Shown here in pieces: positions 1 through 6,856 of a stretch of DNA of 14,622 nucleotides. Within the stretch, counting starts at the first letter, position 1. Each line of letters opens with the position of its first letter. The notes under the pieces were generated by a model. The model saw only the letters and a list, made by a program, of their open reading frames with translations, did not search any database and had not been told where the DNA came from. The position numbers and the translations under genes were made by a program. Source of the DNA: JAZLJD01 sp045617725 (lineage in GTDB: Bacteria > Bacillota > Clostridia > Lachnospirales > Lachnospiraceae); assembly GCA_045617725.1 (NCBI GenBank), contig JAZLJD010000009.1, forward strand, positions 1 through 14,622. The letters run 5' to 3'.

Positions 1-63
1 CCTTGGCCCACAGAACGACATGGCTACGATCCGACTTTACAATCCCGAAAAGGCAAAAAATAA
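1..63 (+). CDS. Possible 3' end of a plus-strand gene (last 20 codons)
   Basis: Frame 1 is open from the window edge and closes with TAA at 61-63. The visible C-terminus is basic, ending in QSRKGKK. The stop lies inside the left arm of the hairpin at 61-90, which is followed on the plus strand by a short T run, so the hairpin could terminate this gene as well as the tRNA operon coming from the other side. Twenty codons are too few to recognise a family, and an open frame this short can occur by chance. The call rests on the placement of the stop against a terminator and is tentative. Confidence 0.35.
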   Translation, partial: PWPTERHGYDPTLQSRKGKK

Positions 64-90
64 AGACCCATCATTTTTGATGGATCTTTA
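55..90 (-). terminator. Rho-independent terminator of the tRNA operon (possibly bidirectional)
   Basis: Positions 61-73 pair with 78-90 to give a 13-bp stem around a 4-base loop. The only imperfect pair (67/84) is a G-U wobble in the minus-strand RNA but a C-A mismatch in the plus-strand RNA. On the minus strand the stem is followed by six T residues (60-55). On the plus strand it is followed by four T residues (91-94). It lies directly after the tRNA-Lys gene in the direction of transcription. Confidence 0.85.
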
Positions 91-96
91 TTTTCG

Positions 97-169
97 TGAG
101 ACACGGGGGATTCGAACCCCCGACAACTTGATTAAAAGTCAAGTGCTCTACCGACTGAGCTAGTATCCC
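97..169 (-). tRNA. tRNA-Lys (anticodon TTT)
   Basis: The minus strand folds into a full cloverleaf of 73 nt. The acceptor stem GGGATAC pairs with GTGTCTC and the discriminator is A. The anticodon stem is CTTGA/TCAAG around CTTTTAA, giving anticodon TTT. The T arm is GGGGG-TTCGAAT-CCCCC. CCA is not encoded; CG follows the discriminator. It is the last gene of the six-tRNA cluster, immediately before the terminator. Confidence 0.96.
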
Positions 170-220
170 ATTTGAAATTGTTGAGCGGCGTACCGCTATG
201 TGGGCGGCAGACTGCTTTAA

Positions 221-292
221 CTGGGCTAGCTGGATTCGGACCAGCGAGTGCAGCAGTCAAAGTGCTGTGCCTTACCGCTTGGCGATAGCCCA
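221..292 (-). tRNA. tRNA-Gln (anticodon TTG)
   Basis: Complete 72-nt cloverleaf on the minus strand. The acceptor stem TGGGCTA pairs with TAGCCCA and the discriminator is G. The anticodon stem CAGCA/TGCTG surrounds CTTTGAC, giving anticodon TTG. The T arm carries TCCGAAT instead of TTCGAAT. The U1-A72 acceptor end is typical of bacterial tRNA-Gln. CCA is not encoded. Confidence 0.96.
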
Positions 293-296
293 ACAG

Positions 297-371
297 GGTG
301 AGTGGAGGGATTCGAACCCTCGGCCTCCAGAGCCACAATCTGGCGCGATAACCAACTTCGCCACACCCACC
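297..371 (-). tRNA. tRNA-His (anticodon GTG), including encoded G-1
   Basis: Cloverleaf on the minus strand with anticodon stem CCAGA/TCTGG around TTGTGGC, giving anticodon GTG. The acceptor stem is GTGGGTG/CACTCAC. Position 371 supplies the extra 5' G (G-1) that pairs with discriminator C73 (297), the histidine identity element. CCA is not encoded. It is separated from tRNA-Gln by only four bases. Confidence 0.96.
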
Positions 372-407
372 ATATAAGTGAATTACGGAGCTATGCGTAA
401 AACACAA

Positions 408-481
<74 letters not shown>

Positions 482-499
482 ATATGCAGTTTCCTGCGA

Positions 500-570
500 A
501 GCAGGTGATGGGAATCGAACCCACGTATTCAGCTTGGAAGGCTGATGTTCTACCATTGAACCACACCTGC
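500..570 (-). tRNA. tRNA-Gly (anticodon TCC)
   Basis: Complete 71-nt cloverleaf on the minus strand. Acceptor GCAGGTG pairs with CACCTGC, with discriminator U as usual for bacterial tRNA-Gly. The anticodon stem TCAGC/GCTGA surrounds CTTCCAA, giving anticodon TCC. CCA is not encoded. Confidence 0.96.
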
Positions 571-585
571 ACAGTATGAATTGCG

Positions 586-660
586 TCGGGGTGACAGGAT
601 TCGAACCTGCGACCCCCTGGTCCCAAACCAGGTGCTCTAGCCAAGCTGAGCCACACCCCG
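586..660 (-). tRNA. tRNA-Pro (anticodon TGG)
   Basis: Complete 75-nt cloverleaf on the minus strand. Acceptor CGGGGTG pairs with CACCCCG, discriminator A. The anticodon stem CCTGG/CCAGG surrounds TTTGGGA, giving anticodon TGG. It is the first gene of the tRNA operon, about 50 bases downstream of the promoter -10 element. CCA is not encoded. Confidence 0.96.
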
Positions 661-711
661 AAGTTGATTTCGTAAACGCTCTCGACTTGCGCCTGTCGCA
701 ACGCAAAACCC

Positions 712-741
712 ATTATATATTGAAACATTTACTTTTGTCAA
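712..741 (-). promoter_or_regulatory. Sigma-A-type promoter of the tRNA operon
   Basis: On the minus strand a perfect TTGACA (-35, 736-741) and a perfect TATAAT (-10, 712-717) are separated by 18 bases. The -35 lies only seven bases beyond the stop codon of the phosphoesterase gene, and no terminator is visible between them. The tRNAs are therefore probably made from this strong promoter plus some read-through from the upstream operon. Confidence 0.9.
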
Positions 742-748
742 CGAAATT

Positions 749-1231
749 TTAGAGGAAAAATAAATCAAAATGCAGTTCGCCCGAAGGCTCCGTTTCCATC
801 ACGATATAGCTGGGGTCGCGGCCCTCCTGACGCGGGTACGTAAGCGATCCCGGGTTCACCACAGAGACGCCGTGGTACGTTGCAATGCAGGGCCGGTGTG
901 TGTGGCCAAAAAGCACTGCTTCAACCTCGCGTTCGTACGCCTCCTGCCCGATTCTCTCGTAACTTAGGGACACTCCGTAGCTGTGTCCATGGGTAACCCA
1001 GATTTTGTGGCCGTCCAGCGTAAGCTCCATTTCACGCGGGAGCTGCGAAAAATAATCGTTGTTGCCCATCACAAAAACGGTTCGTACATCACCCGCTATC
1101 TCTGTCATTTCTCTTTCGCCGCCTTCGGTATCGCCGCAATGAATAATCATGTCGATATCCCCGGCCGCACGAATCGCTTTCTTGAAAGAATAGTGATCTC
1201 CGTGCGTATCACTCACAATCAAAACTCGCAT
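749..1231 (-). CDS. YfcE/YsnB-like metallophosphoesterase
   Basis: The 160-residue protein belongs to the small calcineurin-like phosphoesterase family (MJ0936/YfcE/B. subtilis YsnB), divalent-metal phosphodiesterases whose physiological substrate is generally unknown. The metal-binding motifs are all present: SDTHGD (D8, H10), HCGD (D34), GNND (N57 region), THGH (H81, H83) and FGHTHRP (H110, H112). The length is normal and there is no signal peptide, so it should be cytosolic. The start is supported by AGGAAGT at 1241-1247, nine bases from ATG. It follows rdgB by 30 bases, an order also known in Bacillus (ysnA-ysnB). It is the last protein gene of the operon. Confidence 0.93.
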   Translation of the reverse strand: MRVLIVSDTHGDHYSFKKAIRAAGDIDMIIHCGDTEGGEREMTEIAGDVRTVFVMGNNDYFSQLPREMELTLDGHKIWVTHGHSYGVSLSYERIGQEAYEREVEAVLFGHTHRPCIATYHGVSVVNPGSLTYPRQEGRDPSYIVMETEPSGELHFDLFFL

Positions 1232-1261
1232 AAAAAACCAACTTCCTAAATTTGATCAGAA

Positions 1262-1858
1262 TTACTCCATACTTTCCAGGAGTGCACACATTTTCTTAAG
1301 TGCATTCCCCCGATGGCTGATTGCGTTTTTCTCCTCGGGAGGCAGTTCCGCAGTCGTCATGCCCCGCTCCGGCAAAAAGAAAATGGGGTCATAGCCGAAT
1401 CCGTTCGCTCCGGCTTCCTTATATCCGATGATTCCTTCGATCGTACCGCGAACCACTTCCTTGCGGCCATCCGGCCATACTGCTGCGATGGCACATACGA
1501 ATCGCGCGGTACGCTCCGCATCGGGCACACCTGCAAGCCGGTCAATCAAATTCTGATTCTTGATGTGATAGTCGGTATCCTCGCCCATATAGCGAGCCGA
1601 ATAAATGCCGGGCTCACCGCCCAGATAATCGATTTCGAGTCCGGAATCATCCGCCAGGACAAGGCAGCCTGCCTTCTCCACAATCGCACTTGCCTTAAGA
1701 AGCGCATTCTCCTCAAAGCTCGTTCCGGTCTCCTCCACATCCGTCGTAATCCCCGCGTCCTTCATGGACAGGATTTCGTAGCCGGTATTCCTAAGGATTG
1801 CCCGAATTTCCTGCATCTTATGTTCATTTCCGGTGGCAAAAACTAATCGTTTCCCCAT
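1262..1858 (-). CDS. rdgB: RdgB/HAM1 family XTP/dITP pyrophosphatase
   Basis: This cytosolic enzyme hydrolyses dITP, XTP and ITP to monophosphates and pyrophosphate, keeping deaminated purines out of DNA and RNA. The 198 residues contain the family motifs in order: TGNEHK near the N-terminus (T9, N11, K14), DDSGLEID (70-77), GIYSARY (84-90), FGYDPIF (154-160) and SHRGNAL (181-187). I place the start at ATG 1858 because GGGAGG (1869-1874) is ten bases upstream. A longer in-frame reading from a GTG at 1876 would put that ribosome binding site inside the coding sequence and adds six residues absent from the family. The start overlaps the end of the upstream gene by 16 bases, suggesting translational coupling. 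Confidence 0.96.
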   Translation of the reverse strand: MGKRLVFATGNEHKMQEIRAILRNTGYEILSMKDAGITTDVEETGTSFEENALLKASAIVEKAGCLVLADDSGLEIDYLGGEPGIYSARYMGEDTDYHIKNQNLIDRLAGVPDAERTARFVCAIAAVWPDGRKEVVRGTIEGIIGYKEAGANGFGYDPIFFLPERGMTTAELPPEEKNAISHRGNALKKMCALLESME

Positions 1859-2832
1859 GTTCTCAAGTCCTCCCACAGACTGTTCGCAATTTCATTAAGA
1901 AGTGCTTCCTGCTTCCAGAGAGACATTTCTTCCGTATTATTATAATAAGGATACAATACTGCTGCCGGGCAGACTGCCTTCTGTATAAGCGGCTCGTCCT
2001 CCGTCGCTTCAAGCACTGCGTTCTGATTGCCCCCAAGGTATCCCACCAGGCTCTCCTCAAGCAGCACTGCCAGCTCCAGTGAATTCTGCTTCGGCGTATA
2101 GTACCCGCTACAGTATTTCGTCACAACACCGTTTTGATCCTCCCCGCTATGGGTGCCAAAAACAATCACAGCCGTCGCGGTTACTTCGGAAACCGGGTCG
2201 GTCAACGCTCCGTTCGGCTGCACTTCCACATCGGAAAGCGAAATCGGAAGCAGGAATACGGTATCGTCGGGCGTCACATGCGAGGCCGTCAGCTCGGCAA
2301 ACTTCTGCATACCGGAATCGGAGTATCCGAGGAAAACCTGCTCGGCGTAAGCACTCTGTCCCTTAAGGCGAATGCCCAGTCCCTCCCGGTACGGAGTAAC
2401 GTCGAATACCGCATACTCGCCTGTTTCCATGGTAAGCTGTGCCTGGTTGCGTCCCTTCGTCGTCAGCTTCAGTGTAGACAGCACCTCTTCGGGAATATCC
2501 GCATTTACAATCAGTTTCAGCACATCCTCCTGCGTAAACCGTTTCATATTGGCAAAGTCAATGGTAAGAACGCCGTCCTTTCTATTGACTGCCATAGTCA
2601 TTCCATCCTCTTTCGGGTCATCCATGGGAATCAGGAAGGTAAGCCCGCCCATTTCTGAGCTCTTGCTTACATCCAGCCCGTATCCGAAGAAATAATCCGT
2701 TTCTTCCGCCGTGGGGAACAGCTTCGCTTCCGCTTCCTGCCCGAAAATCATATAGAGTAAAAGAAGAAGGACGCAGACAATGATTACCAATACGCTATAT
2801 AAAGTTAATCGTTTGTCATTCTCTATATTCAC
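1843..2832 (-). CDS. Membrane-anchored extracytoplasmic protein of unclear function, weakly amidase-like at its C-terminus
   Basis: The protein has 329 residues. Residues 8-30 form one strongly hydrophobic segment after a short charged N-terminus, so it is probably a single-pass protein with its C-terminal domain outside the cell. The tail (about 210-325) contains a THSGED segment, then an S..LA..L helix, then AVCPAAVLYPYYNNTEE followed by a final helix. This order resembles the end of Amidase_3 N-acetylmuramoyl-L-alanine amidases, where a metal-site His, the S..LA..I helix and a LVExGFxxNxxE segment occur. The DPGHGG motif is not visible and the VE glutamate is replaced, so if related it is probably catalytically inactive. 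The start is GTG; its first bases overlap the upstream TGA (GTGA). It overlaps rdgB by 16 bases. Function is unassigned; the amidase link is inference. Confidence 0.8.
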   Translation of the reverse strand: MNIENDKRLTLYSVLVIIVCVLLLLLYMIFGQEAEAKLFPTAEETDYFFGYGLDVSKSSEMGGLTFLIPMDDPKEDGMTMAVNRKDGVLTIDFANMKRFTQEDVLKLIVNADIPEEVLSTLKLTTKGRNQAQLTMETGEYAVFDVTPYREGLGIRLKGQSAYAEQVFLGYSDSGMQKFAELTASHVTPDDTVFLLPISLSDVEVQPNGALTDPVSEVTATAVIVFGTHSGEDQNGVVTKYCSGYYTPKQNSLELAVLLEESLVGYLGGNQNAVLEATEDEPLIQKAVCPAAVLYPYYNNTEEMSLWKQEALLNEIANSLWEDLRTWGND

Positions 2833-3992
2833 TGTGCTCTCGATTCATCATTTTTCTTAGGAGGTTTCGGTCCCAAGAACTGATAGAAGTAAGTCTTCAT
2901 CATTCCGTTGTAAATCTTACGGTTTCGGTCGGCCTTGCGTCCGATATCGTTTTCTGCCTGCTCATAGGAAGTAATCAGGAACATGGACCAGGAATCCAGC
3001 TTCTTAAATCGCTCTCCGATGGTGCGATACAGAGGCGGAATGCTTTCCTTATCCGAAAGTCTCTCCCCGTAAGGCGGATTCGTGATGATGAAACCGTACT
3101 TTTTGGCATGGGAAAGCTCACTCACGGAACGCGTCTGGAAATGAATCATGTGGTCAACGCCCGCCAGACGTGCGTTCTCACGCGCAATCTTAATCATCTC
3201 AGGATCAATGTCGTAGCCCTGAATGTCAACGGAAACGCTCGTATCCTCTCCGTCTATCGCCTCCAAAAAGCAATCGTCCCAGGTCTCACGGTCAATCAGA
3301 TTCTTCCAGGTCATGGCCGTAAAATCACGATGGGCTCCGGGTGCAATATGTGCTGCCATCATCGCAGCCTCGATGGGAATCGTACCGCTGCCGCAAAAAG
3401 GATCCACCAGGATGCGGTCTGCCTTCCAGGGCGTCAGGTATATAAGGGCTGCTGCCAGATTCTCCGCGATGGGAGCCCGAGCGGTCAGCTTTCTGTACCC
3501 GCGCTTATGCAGGGACTCGCCGGTCGTATCGAGTGCCACCGTTACGATATCCTTCATGAGGGACACACGTACCGGGTAGCTCGCGCCGGTCTCCGGGAAC
3601 TGCTGCCGGCCGGTCGCTGTACGCATCCGCTCAACCATAGCCTTCTTCATGATGGACTGGATATCCGAGGGCGAAAAAAGAGCACTCTTCACGGAGCTCG
3701 CTTTGGTCACCCAGAAACGGGCATCCCACGGCAGGAATTCCTCCCAGGGCAGGGCCTTCGTGCCTTCAAACAGTTCGTCAAACGTAACTGCCTTAAAGGA
3801 ACCCACCTTAAGAAGCACTCGCTCCGCCGTCCTTAAATGGATATTGGCAAGGCATATTGCCTCCTCATCTCCCGCAAAGGTAACCTTCCCGTCTTCTACC
3901 TGCGTTACATCGTATCCAAGGTCCGTAATTTCGTTTTTTAATACCGCCTCAAGCCCAAAATGGCAGGGCGCAATCAGTTCAAATTTTCTCAT
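2829..3992 (-). CDS. THUMP-domain class I SAM-dependent RNA methyltransferase (RlmL/YpsC family)
   Basis: The 387-residue protein has an N-terminal ferredoxin-like/THUMP region (about 1-155) for RNA binding and a C-terminal Rossmann methyltransferase. The SAM-binding motif DPFCGSGT is at 197-204, the acidic GYDIDPEM at about 259-266, and the catalytic NPPYGERL at 305-312, the signature of N2-guanine or N6-adenine methylation. E. coli RlmL, which makes m2G2445 in 23S rRNA, is the best-known relative; the exact target here is not provable from sequence. Length matches Firmicutes YpsC-type proteins. The start ATG lies nine bases after the upstream stop and its ribosome binding site is weak (GGAAAC), so translation may depend on coupling. 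Its stop overlaps the next start codon (GTGA). Confidence 0.94.
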   Translation of the reverse strand: MRKFELIAPCHFGLEAVLKNEITDLGYDVTQVEDGKVTFAGDEEAICLANIHLRTAERVLLKVGSFKAVTFDELFEGTKALPWEEFLPWDARFWVTKASSVKSALFSPSDIQSIMKKAMVERMRTATGRQQFPETGASYPVRVSLMKDIVTVALDTTGESLHKRGYRKLTARAPIAENLAAALIYLTPWKADRILVDPFCGSGTIPIEAAMMAAHIAPGAHRDFTAMTWKNLIDRETWDDCFLEAIDGEDTSVSVDIQGYDIDPEMIKIARENARLAGVDHMIHFQTRSVSELSHAKKYGFIITNPPYGERLSDKESIPPLYRTIGERFKKLDSWSMFLITSYEQAENDIGRKADRNRKIYNGMMKTYFYQFLGPKPPKKNDESRAQ

Positions 3993-4001
3993 ATCGTTAT
4001 C

Positions 4002-5174
4002 TTAGTTTCCGCTATTATTGCTGTCAAGTTGTTCCGAATATTCTTCAATCTTTGTGGTTTGGGCCAGGGCAATGAGGGCCTCAAAATCCCCGGTAAGTAT
4101 GTCCGCCGGTTTTCCCGCCGTCGTCACCGCCTGAGAATCTTCTTTAAGCACTCTCCGCTTCCCAAGTTTCGGGCAGTCCATGGAAAGTGCCCGCTCCATC
4201 TCCCGGTTTACTTCCGGCATAATGTGCACGGTATCCATGTACCGCTCAAGCCCGGTCGTAAGTTCAAGATCCGTCATAAAATCGTACACCCGCACATTCC
4301 CGTACGAAAGCAGCACCGTCACCGCATCGCACATCGCCTCACAGTACGTCGAAAGCAGCCCCTTCTCAAGAGCGAATTCCCAATAGAATGCGGAATACGG
4401 CGGTAGGATAAAAACAAACTCCGTCTCGGTATGTTCCGCCACCATCGCCTTAAGAAGCTCTATGTTCTGTGCGGCATTTTGTTTTTGGCGCCCGATTTCG
4501 GAATCCGGCAAAGCCCCCGCCGGCTTGTCAAGCATCGCATGTCGAATGCAGGCCTCGCGGCTGAATTCCTTGCCCTCGTACCAGGCGTAAGCTTCGGAGG
4601 TACGGTACGCATCCAGGAAGCTTTCATATAGAAGATACGGAATATCCTCAAAAATTACATCCTTATTTAACAGGTACTTCACATCATTCAAGGGAGCAGC
4701 GTCGTACAGATACTGCGGCACGCCGGCGTTCTCCGTGAAATTATGCGCAGGGTCGCCGCACAGGGCGGAAGGCTCCAGCGCCCAGAACACATACGAAAGC
4801 TGCCGGTCCTCCGCATCAGCCCGCTCGAAGGCCAAATGCGCATAATGCAAGAGGTCCGCGGTCGTTCCGCTGTTCTGCACGGCCTTCACGGTGTGCGTTG
4901 AAAAAGCCGCATCGAGGATGCCGGTATCGAAATTCTCCACCACCGAGGAGCCAAAAAGCACCGCGTCGTAATCAAAATTCTTAAGCGTGCCATCCACCTG
5001 GTACTCGGGCTTGACCAGCACCGCTTTGGTTTTGCACCATGGAGCATGGTAATGGTAGAACGGATCCAGCACATAGACCGCGCCCATGACAAGTACCAAA
5101 AACGCCGCGATGAAGATTGCGAGCCGGCTCAGGAAATGTCCCGTGTGAAATTGTTTTTTGCCATCATGCGTCAT
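4002..5174 (-). CDS. SGNH-like membrane protein, partner of the MBOAT O-acyltransferase
   Basis: The 390-residue protein starts with a basic tail and one transmembrane segment (about 16-36), followed by a large extracytoplasmic domain. That domain shows the SGNH hydrolase pattern: LFGSSVVE (nucleophile in G75-S76-S77), NSGTT at 101-105 and DTVH at 314-317 (Asp-His dyad). Such proteins (AlgJ/AlgX- or DltD-like) act with an MBOAT protein to transfer acyl groups to a surface polymer; the polymer here is unknown. An in-frame ATG at 5237 would extend it 21 residues into the upstream gene, but ATG 5174 has AGGTG five bases upstream and gives a proper signal anchor. It begins eight bases after the MBOAT stop codon. 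Confidence 0.88.
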   Translation of the reverse strand: MTHDGKKQFHTGHFLSRLAIFIAAFLVLVMGAVYVLDPFYHYHAPWCKTKAVLVKPEYQVDGTLKNFDYDAVLFGSSVVENFDTGILDAAFSTHTVKAVQNSGTTADLLHYAHLAFERADAEDRQLSYVFWALEPSALCGDPAHNFTENAGVPQYLYDAAPLNDVKYLLNKDVIFEDIPYLLYESFLDAYRTSEAYAWYEGKEFSREACIRHAMLDKPAGALPDSEIGRQKQNAAQNIELLKAMVAEHTETEFVFILPPYSAFYWEFALEKGLLSTYCEAMCDAVTVLLSYGNVRVYDFMTDLELTTGLERYMDTVHIMPEVNREMERALSMDCPKLGKRRVLKEDSQAVTTAGKPADILTGDFEALIALAQTTKIEEYSEQLDSNNSGN

Positions 5175-5182
5175 CAAAGCAC

Positions 5183-6586
5183 CTAAAATCTGAAATAAAT
5201 GAAAGTCGTTACACTGCCAAAAGAAATCACGGACCAAATGAAGAGAACTGCCATCAGGAAGGCGTAGCCGCCCGTCAGCCTGCGTTTTTCAATACGACGC
5301 GCCGCGCTCGGGAGCCTGCTCAGAAGAAACGCAACGGCCAGTATGAAAAGAAGCAGGGCCACATACACATAGTTCGTGTTCATCTCCGTGAATTTTAAAA
5401 GCACCTTGAGGCCCAAAAAGCCCTCCGGAAAATGCAGTTTCATGGCAAGTACGTTGCGCGTGTAATGCTGAAAGGAGCCCGAAAAAATACGTTTCATAAT
5501 AAGGAAGGCATCCGAAACCGACCCGGCCCGGAAGAAAATGAAGCTGAAGGTCCAGTACACAGAGGTCAGCAGGTTTCCGAACCATCCGGGCAGCCTGCGC
5601 CCACCTTTTAGCTCCATGAGGTCATCAAAGCACACGGCGATGCCCTGCAGGGCGCCCCAGATTATAAAGCCCCACGTGCTGCCGTGCCAGTAACCGCTCA
5701 AAAGGAACACGATCATAACGTTGACAAGCGTCCGGGCGATGCCCTTTCGATTGCCGCCCAGCGGGATGTAAACATATTTCGTAAAGAAGCGGCCCAGTGT
5801 CATGTGCCAGGTCCGCCACATCATCTTCATGGAAGTGCTTCGGTAGGGTGCGTCAAAGTTGTCCGGCATCCGGATGCCAAAAAGCATCGCAACGCCCAGG
5901 CCCATATCGCAATACCCCGTAAAATCAAGAAGCAGCTGCAGTACATAACCGATTACGGTAATCAGGGCGGCCGGTGTATCCAAACTCATGATATGGTCGT
6001 AGCCCCAGTCTACCGCAAGGCCAAGCTGATCCGCAAGCAGTACCTTTTTCGAAAGTCCCAGGATAAACAGGCAGGCTCCCCTCGCAAAAAGCTCCCGGTC
6101 GAACACGTAATTTTGGGCCCCAAACTGCGGAACCAGTTCGTTTGAATATACGATGGGGCCGCTGGCCAGCTTCGGGAAGAAGGTCACGAAGCCCAGATAG
6201 AGCAGGAAGTCCGGAAGTTTTTCACGTCCCAGGTAAATGTCCGTCACAAAAGCAATCAGCGAAAACATAAAGAAGCTGACGCCCAAAGTGCCGCGGTAAA
6301 TCACAAACACCGCAAGGTTTCCGAGCAGCGTACCTATGTAGAGTGCCCGCCGCAGGTGGCTTCCGTCACGCCGCTTCTGTATCAGGAAAGCCAAAAAGTA
6401 ATCTCCTGCCGCTGCCGAAAGCAGAATCAAAAGGCGGCCGGGATCCCCATAGGCATAGAAGGCAAGACTCAAAAGGCACAGCACAAAAACAGCAATCCGG
6501 TTGTGACCGAATCGCTTCAGAAGATGCCAGCATAGAAGGCCGGCCGGTAGGAATGCAAATACGAATATATACGATTGAAAAAGCAT
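5183..6586 (-). CDS. MBOAT family O-acyltransferase (AlgI/DltB-like)
   Basis: This polytopic membrane protein of 467 residues belongs to the MBOAT family that moves acyl groups (usually acetyl or D-alanyl) across the membrane to cell-surface polymers. Landmarks are LGVSFFMFSLIAFVTDIY near 101-118, PKLASGPIVY (138-147), DNFDAPYRS (242-250), MWRTWHMTLGRFFTKYVYIPLGGNRKG (256-282) and SGYWHGSTW (297-305), where H301 is the invariant catalytic histidine. The C-terminus FIYFRF is typical. There are about ten or more hydrophobic segments. ATG 6586 has a G-rich ribosome binding site (GGGGG) six bases upstream. It is the first gene of the operon and is followed by its SGNH-like partner. The acceptor polymer cannot be told from the sequence. 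Confidence 0.95.
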   Translation of the reverse strand: MLFQSYIFVFAFLPAGLLCWHLLKRFGHNRIAVFVLCLLSLAFYAYGDPGRLLILLSAAAGDYFLAFLIQKRRDGSHLRRALYIGTLLGNLAVFVIYRGTLGVSFFMFSLIAFVTDIYLGREKLPDFLLYLGFVTFFPKLASGPIVYSNELVPQFGAQNYVFDRELFARGACLFILGLSKKVLLADQLGLAVDWGYDHIMSLDTPAALITVIGYVLQLLLDFTGYCDMGLGVAMLFGIRMPDNFDAPYRSTSMKMMWRTWHMTLGRFFTKYVYIPLGGNRKGIARTLVNVMIVFLLSGYWHGSTWGFIIWGALQGIAVCFDDLMELKGGRRLPGWFGNLLTSVYWTFSFIFFRAGSVSDAFLIMKRIFSGSFQHYTRNVLAMKLHFPEGFLGLKVLLKFTEMNTNYVYVALLLFILAVAFLLSRLPSAARRIEKRRLTGGYAFLMAVLFIWSVISFGSVTTFIYFRF

Positions 6587-6614
6587 GCCATGCCCCCATA
6601 AACGTTGTGATTCT

Positions 6615-6643
6615 ATTATAACACAACAATCTGTCGGTTATTG
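6615..6643 (-). promoter_or_regulatory. Probable promoter of the MBOAT operon
   Basis: A perfect TATAAT lies on the minus strand (6615-6620), about 29 bases upstream of the MBOAT start codon. At a 17-base spacing the -35 position reads CAATAA, which is poor. The -35 region overlaps one of the ATTGTCTGA repeats (6640-6649), as expected if an activator substitutes for a good -35. Confidence 0.55.
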
Positions 6644-6689
6644 TCTGACAACTCAAAAATAATTAACCAATTGTTAGAAATTGTCTGAA
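6640..6689. promoter_or_regulatory. Three helically phased decamer repeats between divergent promoters
   Basis: Plus-strand decamers ATTGTCTGAC (6640-6649), ATTGTTAGAA (6670-6679) and ATTGTCTGAA (6680-6689) are spaced 30 and 10 bases apart, which puts them on the same face of the helix. The first overlaps the weak -35 of the minus-strand MBOAT promoter; the last ends 13 bases before the -35 of the plus-strand promoter. The arrangement resembles a response-regulator binding array. The binding protein is unknown. Confidence 0.4.
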
Positions 6690-6702
6690 TTATTTTTTTC
6701 TG

Positions 6703-6731
6703 TTGCATTCTTATTTCCTATCCTATATAAT
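6703..6731 (+). promoter_or_regulatory. Plus-strand promoter of the putative small RNA
   Basis: TTGCAT (6703-6708) and a perfect TATAAT (6726-6731) are separated by 17 bases. No plus-strand protein gene follows. Instead, a hairpin and an intrinsic terminator lie within 125 bases. Confidence 0.6.
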
Positions 6732-6737
6732 GACCAT

Positions 6738-6856
6738 TGTAAAGAGTTAATCCTTCAACGCTCTTTACAACCCTTATATATTTATTATTTATACTCCCCT
6801 TTTAGTGAGATTAGCCATCGCAAGATGGCTAATTTACGTTATGGGGAGTTTTTTTA
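6738..6856 (+). ncRNA. Putative stand-alone structured small RNA of about 120 nt
   Basis: The stretch between a plus-strand promoter and a plus-strand terminator contains no credible reading frame but strong secondary structure. A 5' hairpin pairs GTAAAGAG (6739-6746) with CTCTTTAC (6761-6768) across a 14-base loop. An AT-rich single-stranded linker (about 6769-6792) follows, then the long terminator hairpin capped by a GCAA tetraloop. The start near 6738 is estimated from the -10 box. I recognise no known RNA family. The flanking genes are all on the minus strand, so it is not a leader of any gene in the window. An alternative is that the hairpins are vestiges of a lost gene's leader and terminator. 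Confidence 0.5.
6793..6855 (+). terminator. Two-storey intrinsic terminator with GNRA tetraloop
   Basis: ACTCCCC (6793-6799) pairs with GGGGAGT (6843-6849). Inside it, ATTAGCCATC (6810-6819) pairs with GATGGCTAAT (6824-6833) around a GCAA tetraloop, and GTGA/TTAC extends this inner stem. Seven T residues (6849-6855) follow on the plus strand. On the minus strand no T run follows, so it is directional and belongs to the plus-strand transcript. Confidence 0.85.

Noticed and set aside
1859..1876. GTG start at 1876 for RdgB, extending it by six residues
   Set aside because: The GGGAGG ribosome binding site for ATG 1858 lies inside this extension, and the family begins at the MGKRLVFATGN segment.
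5175..5237. ATG start at 5237 for the SGNH-like protein
   Set aside because: It would overlap the MBOAT gene by 55 bases without a ribosome binding site, while ATG 5174 has AGGTG at correct spacing and leaves a normal signal anchor.
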